Of a stretch of 15,411 nt of DNA, positions 7,220 through 14,164 are shown in pieces. The position numbers were made by a program, and so were the translations under genes. The first letter of the stretch is position 1. Each line of letters opens with the position of its first letter. Under the pieces are notes generated by a model. That model had not been told where the DNA came from, made no database searches, and was given only the letters and a program-made list of their open reading frames with translations. Source of the DNA: DATAFT01 sp035544635 (GTDB lineage: Bacteria; Acidobacteriota; Thermoanaerobaculia; Multivoradales; Multivoraceae); NCBI GenBank assembly GCA_035544635.1, contig DATKDQ010000082.1, positions 1 to 15,411 on the forward strand, written 5' to 3'.

Positions 7220-8151
7220 AGGCGCTCGACGGCTCTTCCGAGCCAATCCACGCCGCCGCGCCGCTCGACCCGGCGGCGCGCCGCGAAGTACGGGGGCACG
7301 TAGCGCAGGCGCCGCGGCAGGCGCGGCAGCCAGGTGCTCAGCCTCGGGACCAACCGCTCGAAGCGGCGCCGCTCGGAGGCGTCGAGGGCGAGACCGAAGC
7401 GGTGGGCGACCGGCTCGGGTAGCAGGCCGATGGTGAGCAGGCGCAGGCGAGTGAAGGCCGGCGCGAGGAGCGGATCCGGCGGCTCGAACAGGTAGGACGC
7501 GATCTCTCGGCCGGCACTGCCGACCGCGAGCGCGTCCGATTCCCACCTCCGGCGGTTGTAGGAGAGGAACTCGCTCCAGTCGCCGGGCAGCTCGTCCTCC
7601 TCGAGGCCGAACAGGGCGGCGAAGCGCTTGGTCTCCTGGTAGTAGCCCTCCTTGGCGTCGAGGGAGAGGGCGCCCACGAAGGTCTCGTGCATCGCGATCG
7701 AGGTCTCCCAGAGCGTGGCGTGGACCCAGAGGAGCGCGCTCCGATCGTTCGCGTCGTAGCGGTCTCCGCGGTGGTAGCGGCCGACGTCCTCCTCGAAGCG
7801 GCCGTGGATCCCGAGGTGCACGCGGTGGACGGCGCGCGCGGCAGCGAACGCTTGGTCCCGGCTCCCCCAGACCATGGGAAAGACCTGCCGAAAGGTGCGC
7901 TGAAAGCGTCCGTAGGGGTCGGTCCTGGTCCGCGAGTGGTGCACGATCGCCTGCGCCACCTGCGGGTGGGCCACCTGGAGCAGGGCGGCGCGGCCGCCTC
8001 CCAGGAACGTGCAGGCGTGGCGGCTGATCTCCCACACCGCGGAGCCCGGTCCGTAGAGACCCGAAACCGGCTCGGGCAGGGTCGTCTCCAGCCGCGCGAG
8101 GCGGGCCTCGAGCTGCGAGGTCGAGACCGTGCGCCTTCCCGGTTCGGCCAT
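7198..8151 (-). CDS. DUF2236 / MpaB-Lcp-type putative haem oxygenase
   Basis: This 317-residue protein fits DUF2236 (PF09995), the fold of latex-clearing protein Lcp and the mycophenolic-acid enzyme MpaB. Family signatures are visible: RAALLQVAHPQVAQAI (54-69), then RTDPYGRFQRTF with R85 and T86, a histidine-rich helix HRVHLGIHG (H109, H112, H116), and DRSALLWVHATLWETS with H144. Members for which chemistry is known bind a b-type haem through conserved histidines and cleave carbon-carbon double bonds or oxidise prenyl chains. Most bacterial members remain uncharacterised. No signal peptide is seen. ATG 8151 is chosen where homology-like sequence begins. An in-frame ATG at 8178 adds nine residues, and neither has a strong ribosome-binding site. 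The 3' end overlaps the preceding convergent gene by 22 bp. Confidence 0.85.
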   Translation of the reverse strand: MAEPGRRTVSTSQLEARLARLETTLPEPVSGLYGPGSAVWEISRHACTFLGGGRAALLQVAHPQVAQAIVHHSRTRTDPYGRFQRTFRQVFPMVWGSRDQAFAAARAVHRVHLGIHGRFEEDVGRYHRGDRYDANDRSALLWVHATLWETSIAMHETFVGALSLDAKEGYYQETKRFAALFGLEEDELPGDWSEFLSYNRRRWESDALAVGSAGREIASYLFEPPDPLLAPAFTRLRLLTIGLLPEPVAHRFGLALDASERRRFERLVPRLSTWLPRLPRRLRYVPPYFAARRRVERRGGVDWLGRAVERLYLGGAA

Positions 8152-8232
8152 GGCACCAGTGTAGTCGTCTGCCGGCATGCTCCCGACTCGACCCCCTTCG
8201 CCTCCCGATCTCGGCTGGCGGGATCGACCCGG

Positions 8233-8334
8233 CGCTCCACTACGCTGGACCTTCCAGACGGGCTGGTGGAAGAGGCGCAGCGGCTCCTGGGCTTCAAGGC
8301 CAAGACCGACACCCCCTCGCGCCGGCGGGCCTGA
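8233..8334 (+). pseudogene. Decayed ribbon-helix-helix (VapB-like) antitoxin N-terminus
   Basis: In the 222-bp gap between the oxygenase and flavin-oxidoreductase starts, one frame reads RSTTLDLPDGLVEEA, then QRLLGFKAKTDT, and ends in PSRRRA and TGA. This is the typical pattern of VapB/RHH antitoxins: a short beta strand TTLDLPD, a helix LVEEAQRLLGF, a turn, and the start of the second helix after KTDT. The expected initiating Met before R-S/T-T is a CGG codon, no ribosome-binding site precedes it, and the second helix and toxin-binding tail are missing. No PIN-domain toxin follows. It therefore looks like a broken fragment. It is short, so the assignment rests on pattern alone. Confidence 0.55.
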
Positions 8335-8373
8335 GATAGCATCGTCGCTCCCGCCAACCACGAGGGACGACAC

Positions 8374-9276
8374 ATGCGGTTCAGCTTCTGGCCGTCGCCG
8401 ACACAGCCCTGGAGCGAGGTGCTCCAGCTCGCGCGCCACGTCGAGAGCAAGGGCTGGCACGGCATCTGGTACGCCGACCACTTCATGCCCAACGAGGGCG
8501 ACGTGTCGACGCCGTGGAACGAGGCGTGGACGACGATCGCGGCGCTCGCCGCCGCGGTGCCCCGCCTGCGGATCGGACCGCTGGTGACCGGGAACACCTA
8601 TCGCCATCCCGCCGTGCTGGCGAAGATGGCCTCGACCGTCGATCACGTGAGCGGCGGCCGGCTGGTGCTCGGGCTCGGCGCCGGGTGGCAGGAGAACGAG
8701 CACCGCGCCTACGGCATCGAGTTCTCCACCGTGCGCGGGCGGCTGGAGCGGCTCGAGGAGGCCTGCCAGGTGATCAAGGCCTTGTTCAGCGGGTCCCGCG
8801 CCAACTTCGAAGGCAAGTACTACCAGCTCACCGACGCGCCGCTCGAGCCCAGGCCGGTGCAGCAGCCGCTGCCGCTCTTGATCGGCGGCGGAGGCGAGAA
8901 GGTCACGCTGCGGATCGCGGCCAAGTACGCCGAGGAGTGGAACTACTGGGGCGACCCCGCCACCATCCGCCACAAGATGTCGGTGCTCGACCGCCACTGC
9001 GAGGAGCTGCGCCGCGACCCGCGCTCGATCTGGCGCTCGGCGCAGTCGCTCCTCTACCTGAGCGATGATCCGGAGTTTCTGGCCAAGGTGCGCGGCCGGC
9101 CCGGGTTCTTCCCGATGATGACCGGCGGCGTCGAGCAGATCCGCGCGGTGGTGAAGGAGTACGCGGACGCCGGGCTCGACGAGCTGATCGTCCCCGACTT
9201 CAACCTGGGCCCGCGCCAGCGCAAGATCGAGACTCTGGACCGGTTCATGGAAGAGGTCGCGCCGGTGGCGGCCTGA
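8374..9276 (+). CDS. Luciferase-like (LLM-class) flavin-dependent oxidoreductase
   Basis: This 300-residue TIM-barrel enzyme belongs to the bacterial luciferase superfamily (PF00296). Visible signatures are GIWYADHFMP near residue 36, the classic HPAVLAKMASTVDHVSGGRL followed by GLGAGWQENEHRAYGI, and LLIGGGGEKVTLRIAAKYAEEWN. The middle signature resembles the F420-dependent subgroup, so F420 is a plausible cofactor, but FMN cannot be excluded. Such enzymes catalyse hydride transfer or mono-oxygenation of small organic substrates. The start ATG 8374 is preceded by GAGGGA with good spacing. It is the first gene of a five-gene same-strand run, and its stop codon lies next to the ribosome-binding site of the next gene. 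It is cytoplasmic by sequence. Confidence 0.93.
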   Translation: MRFSFWPSPTQPWSEVLQLARHVESKGWHGIWYADHFMPNEGDVSTPWNEAWTTIAALAAAVPRLRIGPLVTGNTYRHPAVLAKMASTVDHVSGGRLVLGLGAGWQENEHRAYGIEFSTVRGRLERLEEACQVIKALFSGSRANFEGKYYQLTDAPLEPRPVQQPLPLLIGGGGEKVTLRIAAKYAEEWNYWGDPATIRHKMSVLDRHCEELRRDPRSIWRSAQSLLYLSDDPEFLAKVRGRPGFFPMMTGGVEQIRAVVKEYADAGLDELIVPDFNLGPRQRKIETLDRFMEEVAPVAA

Positions 9277-9286
9277 GGTGCGAATC

Positions 9287-10390
9287 ATGATCGACATCCA
9301 TCGGGCCAGGGCCGCAGGCCGCATCGCGGTCCTCGTCGTCCTCACCTGCGCCGCTCTGGTCGCGACCGCCGGCGCGACGGGCGCCGCCGACGCACCGACG
9401 CACCGCTTCGAGGAGCTCGCGCCGGGCGTCTTCTTCGCCACCGAGGCGGGGCCGTTGTTTCTCCTCTCCAACTCGCTGGTGGTGGTCAACGAGGAGGACG
9501 TGCTGGTGGTCGACTCGCACGTGACGCCCGCCGCCGCGCGCGCGCTGATCGCGGCGGTGGCGACGCTCACCCCGAAGCCGATCACGACCCTGGTCAACAC
9601 CCACTACCACTTCGACCACGCCCACGGGAACCTGGCGTTCCCGCCCGGCGTCGTGATCGTGGGCCACGAGTACACCCGCGAGAAGCTGGCCGGCGACCCC
9701 ATGCAGGAGAGGACCTACACCTTCTTCTCCAAGCTCCTCGCCGAGAACGCCGAGGCCGTCGCGCGCCAGGCCGCCGCAGCGACCGATCCCGCGACCAAGT
9801 CGGGGCTCGAGGCACAGGCGAAGGTGCTCGCCAACCACGTCCGCGACGACCAGGAGACCCGCCCGGTGCCGCCCCAGGTCACCCTCTCCGAGCGCATGAC
9901 CCTCCACCACGGGGGGCGCGAGATCCAGCTCCACTTCCTGGGGCGCGGCCATACCGCGGGCGACGTGGTCGTCTTCCTGCCCGAGGAGAAGATCGTCTTC
10001 ACCGGCGATCTCCTGGTGCAGGGTCCGTCCTACATGGGCGACGGCTTCGCCGACGAGTGGATCGCGACCCTCGACCGGCTGAAGGAGCTCGACTTCGAGC
10101 TCATCGTGCCCGGCCACGGCGTGCCGTTCCGCGACCGCGCCTTCATCGACTACGCCCAGGCCTACCTCCGGGACGCCTGGAACGCCATCACCGAGCTGCG
10201 GGCGAGCGGCATCTCCGCGCTCGAGGCGGCGTTGCGCGTCGACCTGACGGCGCACCAGGGGACCCTCGGCCCGTTCACCTCGCCGCTCTTGCCGTCGGGG
10301 ATCATAGAGCCCGGGATCGAGCCCAACTCCGTGCTGCGCGTCTACGAGCTGCTCGACGAACGGGAGGGCAAGGCGGGAGCGGGGCGGTGA
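9287..10390 (+). CDS. Exported metallo-beta-lactamase-fold hydrolase
   Basis: This 367-residue protein has an N-terminal signal peptide: basic RARAAGR, a hydrophobic core about 12-28, and an Ala-rich region with a likely cleavage near GAADA-P37. An MBL-fold domain follows. The zinc ligands are visible: HYHFDH (H106, H108, D110, H111), H222 in GRGHTAGD, D241 in FTGDLL and H277 in PGHG. The pattern resembles broad MBL hydrolases related to class B3 enzymes and quinoprotein-associated metallohydrolases. Antibiotic hydrolysis should not be assumed. It carries an extra helical insertion (about 140-190). ATG 9287 is preferred over GTG 9278 because GAGGTG lies six bases before it, overlapping the upstream gene's stop region. 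It is the only operon member predicted to act outside the cytoplasm. Confidence 0.92.
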   Translation: MIDIHRARAAGRIAVLVVLTCAALVATAGATGAADAPTHRFEELAPGVFFATEAGPLFLLSNSLVVVNEEDVLVVDSHVTPAAARALIAAVATLTPKPITTLVNTHYHFDHAHGNLAFPPGVVIVGHEYTREKLAGDPMQERTYTFFSKLLAENAEAVARQAAAATDPATKSGLEAQAKVLANHVRDDQETRPVPPQVTLSERMTLHHGGREIQLHFLGRGHTAGDVVVFLPEEKIVFTGDLLVQGPSYMGDGFADEWIATLDRLKELDFELIVPGHGVPFRDRAFIDYAQAYLRDAWNAITELRASGISALEAALRVDLTAHQGTLGPFTSPLLPSGIIEPGIEPNSVLRVYELLDEREGKAGAGR

Positions 10391-10391
10391 G

Positions 10392-11132
10392 ATGGCGAGC
10401 ACACCGACCCACGCGGCCGTAGTCCTCGGCGTCGGCGCCCGTGCCGGGTTGGGAGCCGCCGCCGCTCGCCGGCTCGGCGCGGAGGGGCTTCACGTCTTCG
10501 TCTCCGGGCGCACCGCGTCGCGGATCGAGGCGTGCGCCGAGGAGATGCGCCGGGGCGGCGGGCGCGCGACCGCGATCGCGGGCGACGCCACCCTTCCCGG
10601 TGACGTCGAGCGGCTGTTCGCCGCCGTCGACGATGCCGGCCTGCCGCTGGAGATCGTGGTCTACAACGCCGGCAACGCCCGGTTCGGCACGCTGCTCGAG
10701 ATCGACGCTCAGGCTTTCGAAGAGACCTGGCGCATCGGCTGCCTGGGCGGCTTCCTGGCCGGGCAAGAGGCCGCGCGACGGATGATCGCGCAGGGAAGGG
10801 GCTCGATCTTCTTCACCGGCGCCACCGCGTCGCTGCGCGCGCGGCCGCCGTTCGTGGCGTTCGCCTCCGCCAAGTTCGGCCTGCGCGCCGTGGCGCAGGC
10901 AATGGCCCGCGACCTCGGCCCGCAGGGGATCCACGTCGCGCACTTCATCATCGACGGCGTGATCGACGGCGAGCAGGTCAACCAGCGGATGCCGGACCTG
11001 AAGCAGCGCCTCGGCGAGGACGGGATGCTCCTCCCCGACGCGATCGCCGCCGCCTACTGGGACGTGCATCGCCAGCAGCGCAGCGCGTGGAGCCACGAGA
11101 TCGACCTGCGTCCGTGGAAGGAGGGCTTTTGA
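10392..11132 (+). CDS. SDR-family protein with altered catalytic residues
   Basis: This is a 246-residue Rossmann-fold protein of the short-chain dehydrogenase/reductase family. It has the cofactor glycine motif GVGARAGLG (13-21), R40 after the second strand (suggesting NADP(H) preference), D65 and the NAG motif (92-94). Against FabG-like enzymes, however, the active-site serine is A144, the tyrosine of YxxxK is F157 (in FASAK) and the helix-4 asparagine falls on G116. Only K161 remains. The rest, such as AKFGLRAVAQAMARDLGPQGIHV, is well preserved, so it is not decaying. I recall a subgroup of SDRs with FASAK in place of YASAK, so this is probably a conserved variant with different chemistry. 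The start is one base after the MBL stop, so the two are probably translationally coupled. Confidence 0.9.
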   Translation: MASTPTHAAVVLGVGARAGLGAAAARRLGAEGLHVFVSGRTASRIEACAEEMRRGGGRATAIAGDATLPGDVERLFAAVDDAGLPLEIVVYNAGNARFGTLLEIDAQAFEETWRIGCLGGFLAGQEAARRMIAQGRGSIFFTGATASLRARPPFVAFASAKFGLRAVAQAMARDLGPQGIHVAHFIIDGVIDGEQVNQRMPDLKQRLGEDGMLLPDAIAAAYWDVHRQQRSAWSHEIDLRPWKEGF

Positions 11133-11152
11133 CCTCGAAAAGGAGAACGGCG

Positions 11153-11803
11153 ATGAAGCTCTACAACTCCCTCGGCCCCAACCCGCGGGTGGTGCGCATG
11201 TTCATGAGCGAGAAGGGCATCTCGATTCCCTTCGAGGAGGTCGACATCCGCGGCGCCGCGAACCGCCGTGAGCCGTACCTCCAGAAGAACGCGGCGGGCC
11301 AGCTCCCCGCGCTCGAGCTCGACAATGGCCGCTGCATCACCGAGGTGACCGCCATCTGCGAGTACCTCGAGGACATGCAGCCGAAGCCGCCGCTGGTCGG
11401 ATCGACCCCCGAGGAGAAGGCCGAGACGCGGATGTGGACGCGCCGCATCGACCTCGGCATCTGCGAGCCGATGGCGAACGGTTTTCGCTACGCCGAAGGC
11501 CTCGAGATGTTCAAGGACCGCATGCGGGTCCTGCCCGAGGCGGCCGCCGGCCTCAAGGCGTGCGCGCAGGACAAGCTGGCCTGGCTCGATGGACTGATGG
11601 ACGGCAAGACCTGGATCGCCGGCGACCGCTTCACGCTCGCCGACATCCATCTCTACTGCTTCCTCGACTTCGCGGCGGGCGTGGGACAGCCGCTCGATCC
11701 CGAGAACGCGCGGGTCCAGGCGTGGTTCGATCGTGTGGCGGCGCGGCCGAGCGCGGCGGCGAGCCTCCACGCGGCGGCCGCGCAGGTCGGGATGAGGGTG
11801 TGA
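11153..11803 (+). CDS. Glutathione S-transferase family protein
   Basis: This 216-residue protein has both GST domains. The N-terminal thioredoxin-like domain (1-about 78) shows NSLGPNPRVVRMFMSEKG, the cis-proline P52 in GQLPALEL, and E64 in CITEVTAICEYLE, where many relatives have E-S rather than E-V at the gamma-glutamyl contact. The helical C-terminal domain carries the GDRFTLADIHLY folding motif. GSTs conjugate glutathione to electrophiles or assist in isomerisation and dehalogenation. Whether this host makes glutathione or another thiol is not shown. ATG 11153 is well supported by AGGAG eight bases upstream. The gene sits 20 bp after the SDR gene and 7 bp before the VOC gene, so it is probably part of the same transcript. 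Confidence 0.92.
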   Translation: MKLYNSLGPNPRVVRMFMSEKGISIPFEEVDIRGAANRREPYLQKNAAGQLPALELDNGRCITEVTAICEYLEDMQPKPPLVGSTPEEKAETRMWTRRIDLGICEPMANGFRYAEGLEMFKDRMRVLPEAAAGLKACAQDKLAWLDGLMDGKTWIAGDRFTLADIHLYCFLDFAAGVGQPLDPENARVQAWFDRVAARPSAAASLHAAAAQVGMRV

Positions 11804-11810
11804 CGGCGGC

Positions 11811-12290
11811 ATGGCCGATCGGGTCCAGCTCAACGGCATCGCTCACGTCTACATCACGGTGGCGGACTTCGCAGCCTGCCTGCCGTTCTACGAGAAGCTG
11901 CTGCCCGCACTCGACATGCGCTGCCTGGTGCGTACCGACACGCTCTACTACTGCGTCGGCAGCCGCACCGGAATCGGGATCCGCGCCGCCGACCCGGCGC
12001 ATCGCGCCACGCCGTTCGATCAGGGACGAGCCGGGCTTCATCACCTGTGCCTGCGCGCCCGCTCGCGGGAGGATGTCGATCGCGTCCACGGGCTCGTCGC
12101 CGGGCTCGGCGCGCGCGTCGTGCATCCTCCCCAGGAGGACGACTGGGCGCCGGGCTACTACTCGGTCCTGTTCGAGGATCCGGGGGGCACCCGGCTCGAG
12201 GTCAACCACGTGCCGGGCAAGGGCTGGCTGGATCCCGAGCGCGGTCTGCCTTTGGCCGGAGGGCTCCAGTCCCGTCTGAGCGAGTCGTAG
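11811..12290 (+). CDS. VOC-superfamily (glyoxalase/dioxygenase-fold) protein
   Basis: This 159-residue protein has the two beta-alpha-beta-beta-beta modules of the vicinal-oxygen-chelate superfamily. Likely metal ligands are H12 (GIAHVYITV), H78 (GLHHLCLRAR) and E130 (TRLEVNHVPG), the usual 2-His/1-Glu pattern. FEDPGGTRLEV is a classic second-module signature. Family members include glyoxalase I, fosfomycin-resistance proteins, methylmalonyl-CoA epimerase and extradiol dioxygenases; its size fits a glyoxalase- or lyase-type enzyme. The tail after residue 133 (GKGWLDPERGLP) is a common extension. It follows the GST gene by 7 bp, and a GST next to a VOC protein often points to thiol-adduct chemistry, which is inference here. 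It ends one base before the stop of the convergent ThDP enzyme gene. Confidence 0.9.
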   Translation: MADRVQLNGIAHVYITVADFAACLPFYEKLLPALDMRCLVRTDTLYYCVGSRTGIGIRAADPAHRATPFDQGRAGLHHLCLRARSREDVDRVHGLVAGLGARVVHPPQEDDWAPGYYSVLFEDPGGTRLEVNHVPGKGWLDPERGLPLAGGLQSRLSES

Positions 12291-12291
12291 C

Positions 12292-13920
12292 CTACTTGAA
12301 CGTCGAGTACTCGATCTCCTTCGAGGTCAGGAACTCGATCAGCGCGGGGACCCCGCGCTCGGTCTCTGCGATTCCGCGACGGATGGCCGGCGCGATCTGG
12401 TCGGGCTCGGTCACGCGCTCGCCGTAGCCGCCGAAGGCCCGGGCCATCGCGGCGTAGTCGCCCGTGATGTTGGTGGCGCCGTACTTCTCGGTCGACACCT
12501 TCATGATCGGGAGCTCGATCGCCATCGAGAAGTTGTTGAGCAGGATCGACAGGATCGGGATGCGCTCGCGCACCGCGGTCTCGAAGTCCATGCCGGTGAA
12601 GCCGATGGCGGCGTCACCCCAGACGTTGATGCAGAGCTGGTCGGGACGGGCCAGCTTGGCGCCCATGGCGAGGCCGAGCCCGTAGCCGAGCTGCGTGCTC
12701 TTGCCCCAACCGATGTAGGACAGCGGGCGCGTCGATTCCCAGAAGGGGGAGAGCTGGTCGCGCGGGCTGCCCGAGTCGTGCGTGATGATGACGCGGTCGG
12801 GGTCGACCAGGCGCCGCAGCTCCGCCAGGACGCGATAGGGGTTGAGCGGCACCTGGTCGGACTCGCGCTTCGGGCGCCAGCGCTCGAGCCAGCGCGCCTT
12901 GACCTCGGCGATCTCGCGCGCGACGGGCTCGGGGTCGCGCGGCTCTACCGCCCGCCGTGAGAGCTCGCCGAGGAGCGCCTCGAGGGTGAGCTTGGCGTCG
13001 CCCAGGAGTGCCAGGCTCGACTCGAGATCCTTGTTGACGTCCGTCGGATCGAGCGTGGCATGGATGTACAGCTTGCCGTTGGGCATCTTCACGCCGAAGT
13101 CGGTGGCGCTGAAGCTGCAGCCCACGCCCAGCACCAGGTCGGCGTGCGCCAGGAAGTGATGGACCGGCTCGGGGAGCGTGCGCCCGCCCGCGCCCAGCGC
13201 CAGGCGATGGCCCTCGGGAAACGCGCTCTTGCCCTGAAGGCTGGTCGAGACCGGCAGCGCCAGGAGCTCGGCGAAACGCCGCAGCTCCTCCCAGGCCTCG
13301 GCGTAGTGGATCCCTTGGCCGGCGTAGACGACCGGGCGCTTTGCCTCGAGCAGCGCGTCGGCCGCCGCCGCGACCGCCGCGGGGTCGGGAGCGCTGCGAT
13401 GACGCGGCGCCGGGCGGTAGTCGATCTCCGGGCTGTCCTCCCCGAAGACGTCCATCGGCACCTCGACCAGCACCGGGCCGGGCCGGCCGTTGCGCACCTG
13501 GGTGAAGGCGCGCCGCATCACGTGCTGCACCTCGGCGCCGCTCGGAACCTGCTCCGCCCACTTGGTGATGTGGCGGAAGTTGAGCGTCGAGTTGAAGTTG
13601 GGCGGGATGTTGGTGGTCCGGCGCGGGTAGCCCATCGGCAGCACGACGATCGGCACCGAGTCGGCCCACGCCTGCGCCACGCCGCCGAACGCGTTCTCGG
13701 AGCCGGGCCCGTGCTGCATCGCGAAGACGCCGATGCGGCGGCCGCTCGTCACCCGTGAGACCGCGTCGGCCATGTGCAGGCCGGTGCGCTCCTGGCGCAC
13801 GATGATCGGGCGCACGTCGGCGCGCGCCGCGAACTCGAGGATCGGGTTGACCGGATACCCGATCACGAACTCGACGCCCTCCCGCTTCAGGATCTCGACG
13901 ATGGCTTGCGCGGTCTTCAT
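12292..13920 (-). CDS. Thiamine-diphosphate-dependent enzyme, acetolactate synthase superfamily
   Basis: This 542-residue protein has the three domains of the superfamily: N-terminal PYR domain (about 1-165) with catalytic glutamate E44 in RQERTGLHMADA, a central cofactor-like domain (about 180-320), and the C-terminal PP domain. The ThDP/Mg2+ motif is GDAAIGFTG (435-443) with NN at 462-463. The usual GDG is GDA, a variant seen in some non-acetolactate-synthase members. Acetolactate synthase itself is unlikely: the length is short, there is no small-subunit gene nearby, and the neighbours are catabolic. Related enzymes decarboxylate or ligate 2-oxo acids or acyl-CoAs; the substrate is unknown. 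ATG 13920 lacks a Shine-Dalgarno sequence but lies eight bases after a perfect TATAAT. It converges on the operon with a 1-bp gap. Confidence 0.9.
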   Translation of the reverse strand: MKTAQAIVEILKREGVEFVIGYPVNPILEFAARADVRPIIVRQERTGLHMADAVSRVTSGRRIGVFAMQHGPGSENAFGGVAQAWADSVPIVVLPMGYPRRTTNIPPNFNSTLNFRHITKWAEQVPSGAEVQHVMRRAFTQVRNGRPGPVLVEVPMDVFGEDSPEIDYRPAPRHRSAPDPAAVAAAADALLEAKRPVVYAGQGIHYAEAWEELRRFAELLALPVSTSLQGKSAFPEGHRLALGAGGRTLPEPVHHFLAHADLVLGVGCSFSATDFGVKMPNGKLYIHATLDPTDVNKDLESSLALLGDAKLTLEALLGELSRRAVEPRDPEPVAREIAEVKARWLERWRPKRESDQVPLNPYRVLAELRRLVDPDRVIITHDSGSPRDQLSPFWESTRPLSYIGWGKSTQLGYGLGLAMGAKLARPDQLCINVWGDAAIGFTGMDFETAVRERIPILSILLNNFSMAIELPIMKVSTEKYGATNITGDYAAMARAFGGYGERVTEPDQIAPAIRRGIAETERGVPALIEFLTSKEIEYSTFK

Positions 13921-13928
13921 GGCGCGGC

Positions 13929-13934
13929 ATTATA
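13929..13934 (-). promoter_or_regulatory. Perfect -10 box (TATAAT) for a likely leaderless ThDP-enzyme mRNA
   Basis: The minus strand reads TATAAT from 13934 to 13929, in very GC-rich surroundings. Only eight bases separate it from ATG 13920. Transcription normally begins six to seven bases after the hexamer, which would put the mRNA 5' end at or within two bases of the A of the start codon. No Shine-Dalgarno sequence is present, which agrees. A -35 box is not clear; TTTCGG at 13960-13955 is weak and spaced 20 bases. Confidence 0.55.
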
Positions 13935-13964
13935 GGAGGCGGCCCGCGGCGGCGCCGAAACAGC

Positions 13965-13982
13965 GACGGCCTCCCGGCCGTC
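13965..13982. repeat. 7-bp perfect palindrome/hairpin upstream of the ThDP-enzyme promoter
   Basis: GACGGCC (13965-13971) and GGCCGTC (13976-13982) pair perfectly around a four-base TCCC centre. The site lies about 30 bases upstream of the TATAAT box and inside the 244-bp divergent gap before the VWFA-related gene. No T-run follows on either strand, so it is not an intrinsic terminator; an operator is plausible. The remainder of the gap (13983-14150) shows no clear gene, RNA or second strong promoter. Confidence 0.4.
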
Positions 13983-14164
13983 AGAGCACGTAACCCCCGG
14001 GTGCGCGCGGCCCGACCCGTTGTTTGATACGTTCCGAGCGGACGATCCGAATCATCGCGGTGGCTCGTGATGAAGGGTGCGCACCAGGTTCGGCGCGGAG
14101 AGCTGCCGAGACCCGGCGCCCAGCTTCGCAGCGAGCTTGAGCCACCGAGAAGGGAGCGCTAGTC

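Noticed and set aside
9287..10390. Antibiotic-resistance beta-lactamase
   Set aside because: The fold and zinc ligands are shared by many hydrolases. Nothing in the sequence singles out beta-lactam hydrolysis, and the operon looks catabolic.
9245..10402. Long minus-strand open frame (385 codons) opposite the MBL hydrolase
   Set aside because: The plus strand has clear zinc-ligand motifs and a signal peptide. The minus frame is repetitive in Val, Gly, Arg and Asp, as expected for antisense of a GC-rich gene.
11153..11803. E64-V65 instead of E-S in the glutathione site as an inactivating change
   Set aside because: I recall E-V variants in active-looking bacterial GST relatives, so it is not evidence of lost function.
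12292..13920. Biosynthetic acetolactate synthase large subunit (ilvB)
   Set aside because: There is no ilvN or other branched-chain gene nearby, the protein is short for that enzyme, and it carries GDA in place of GDG.
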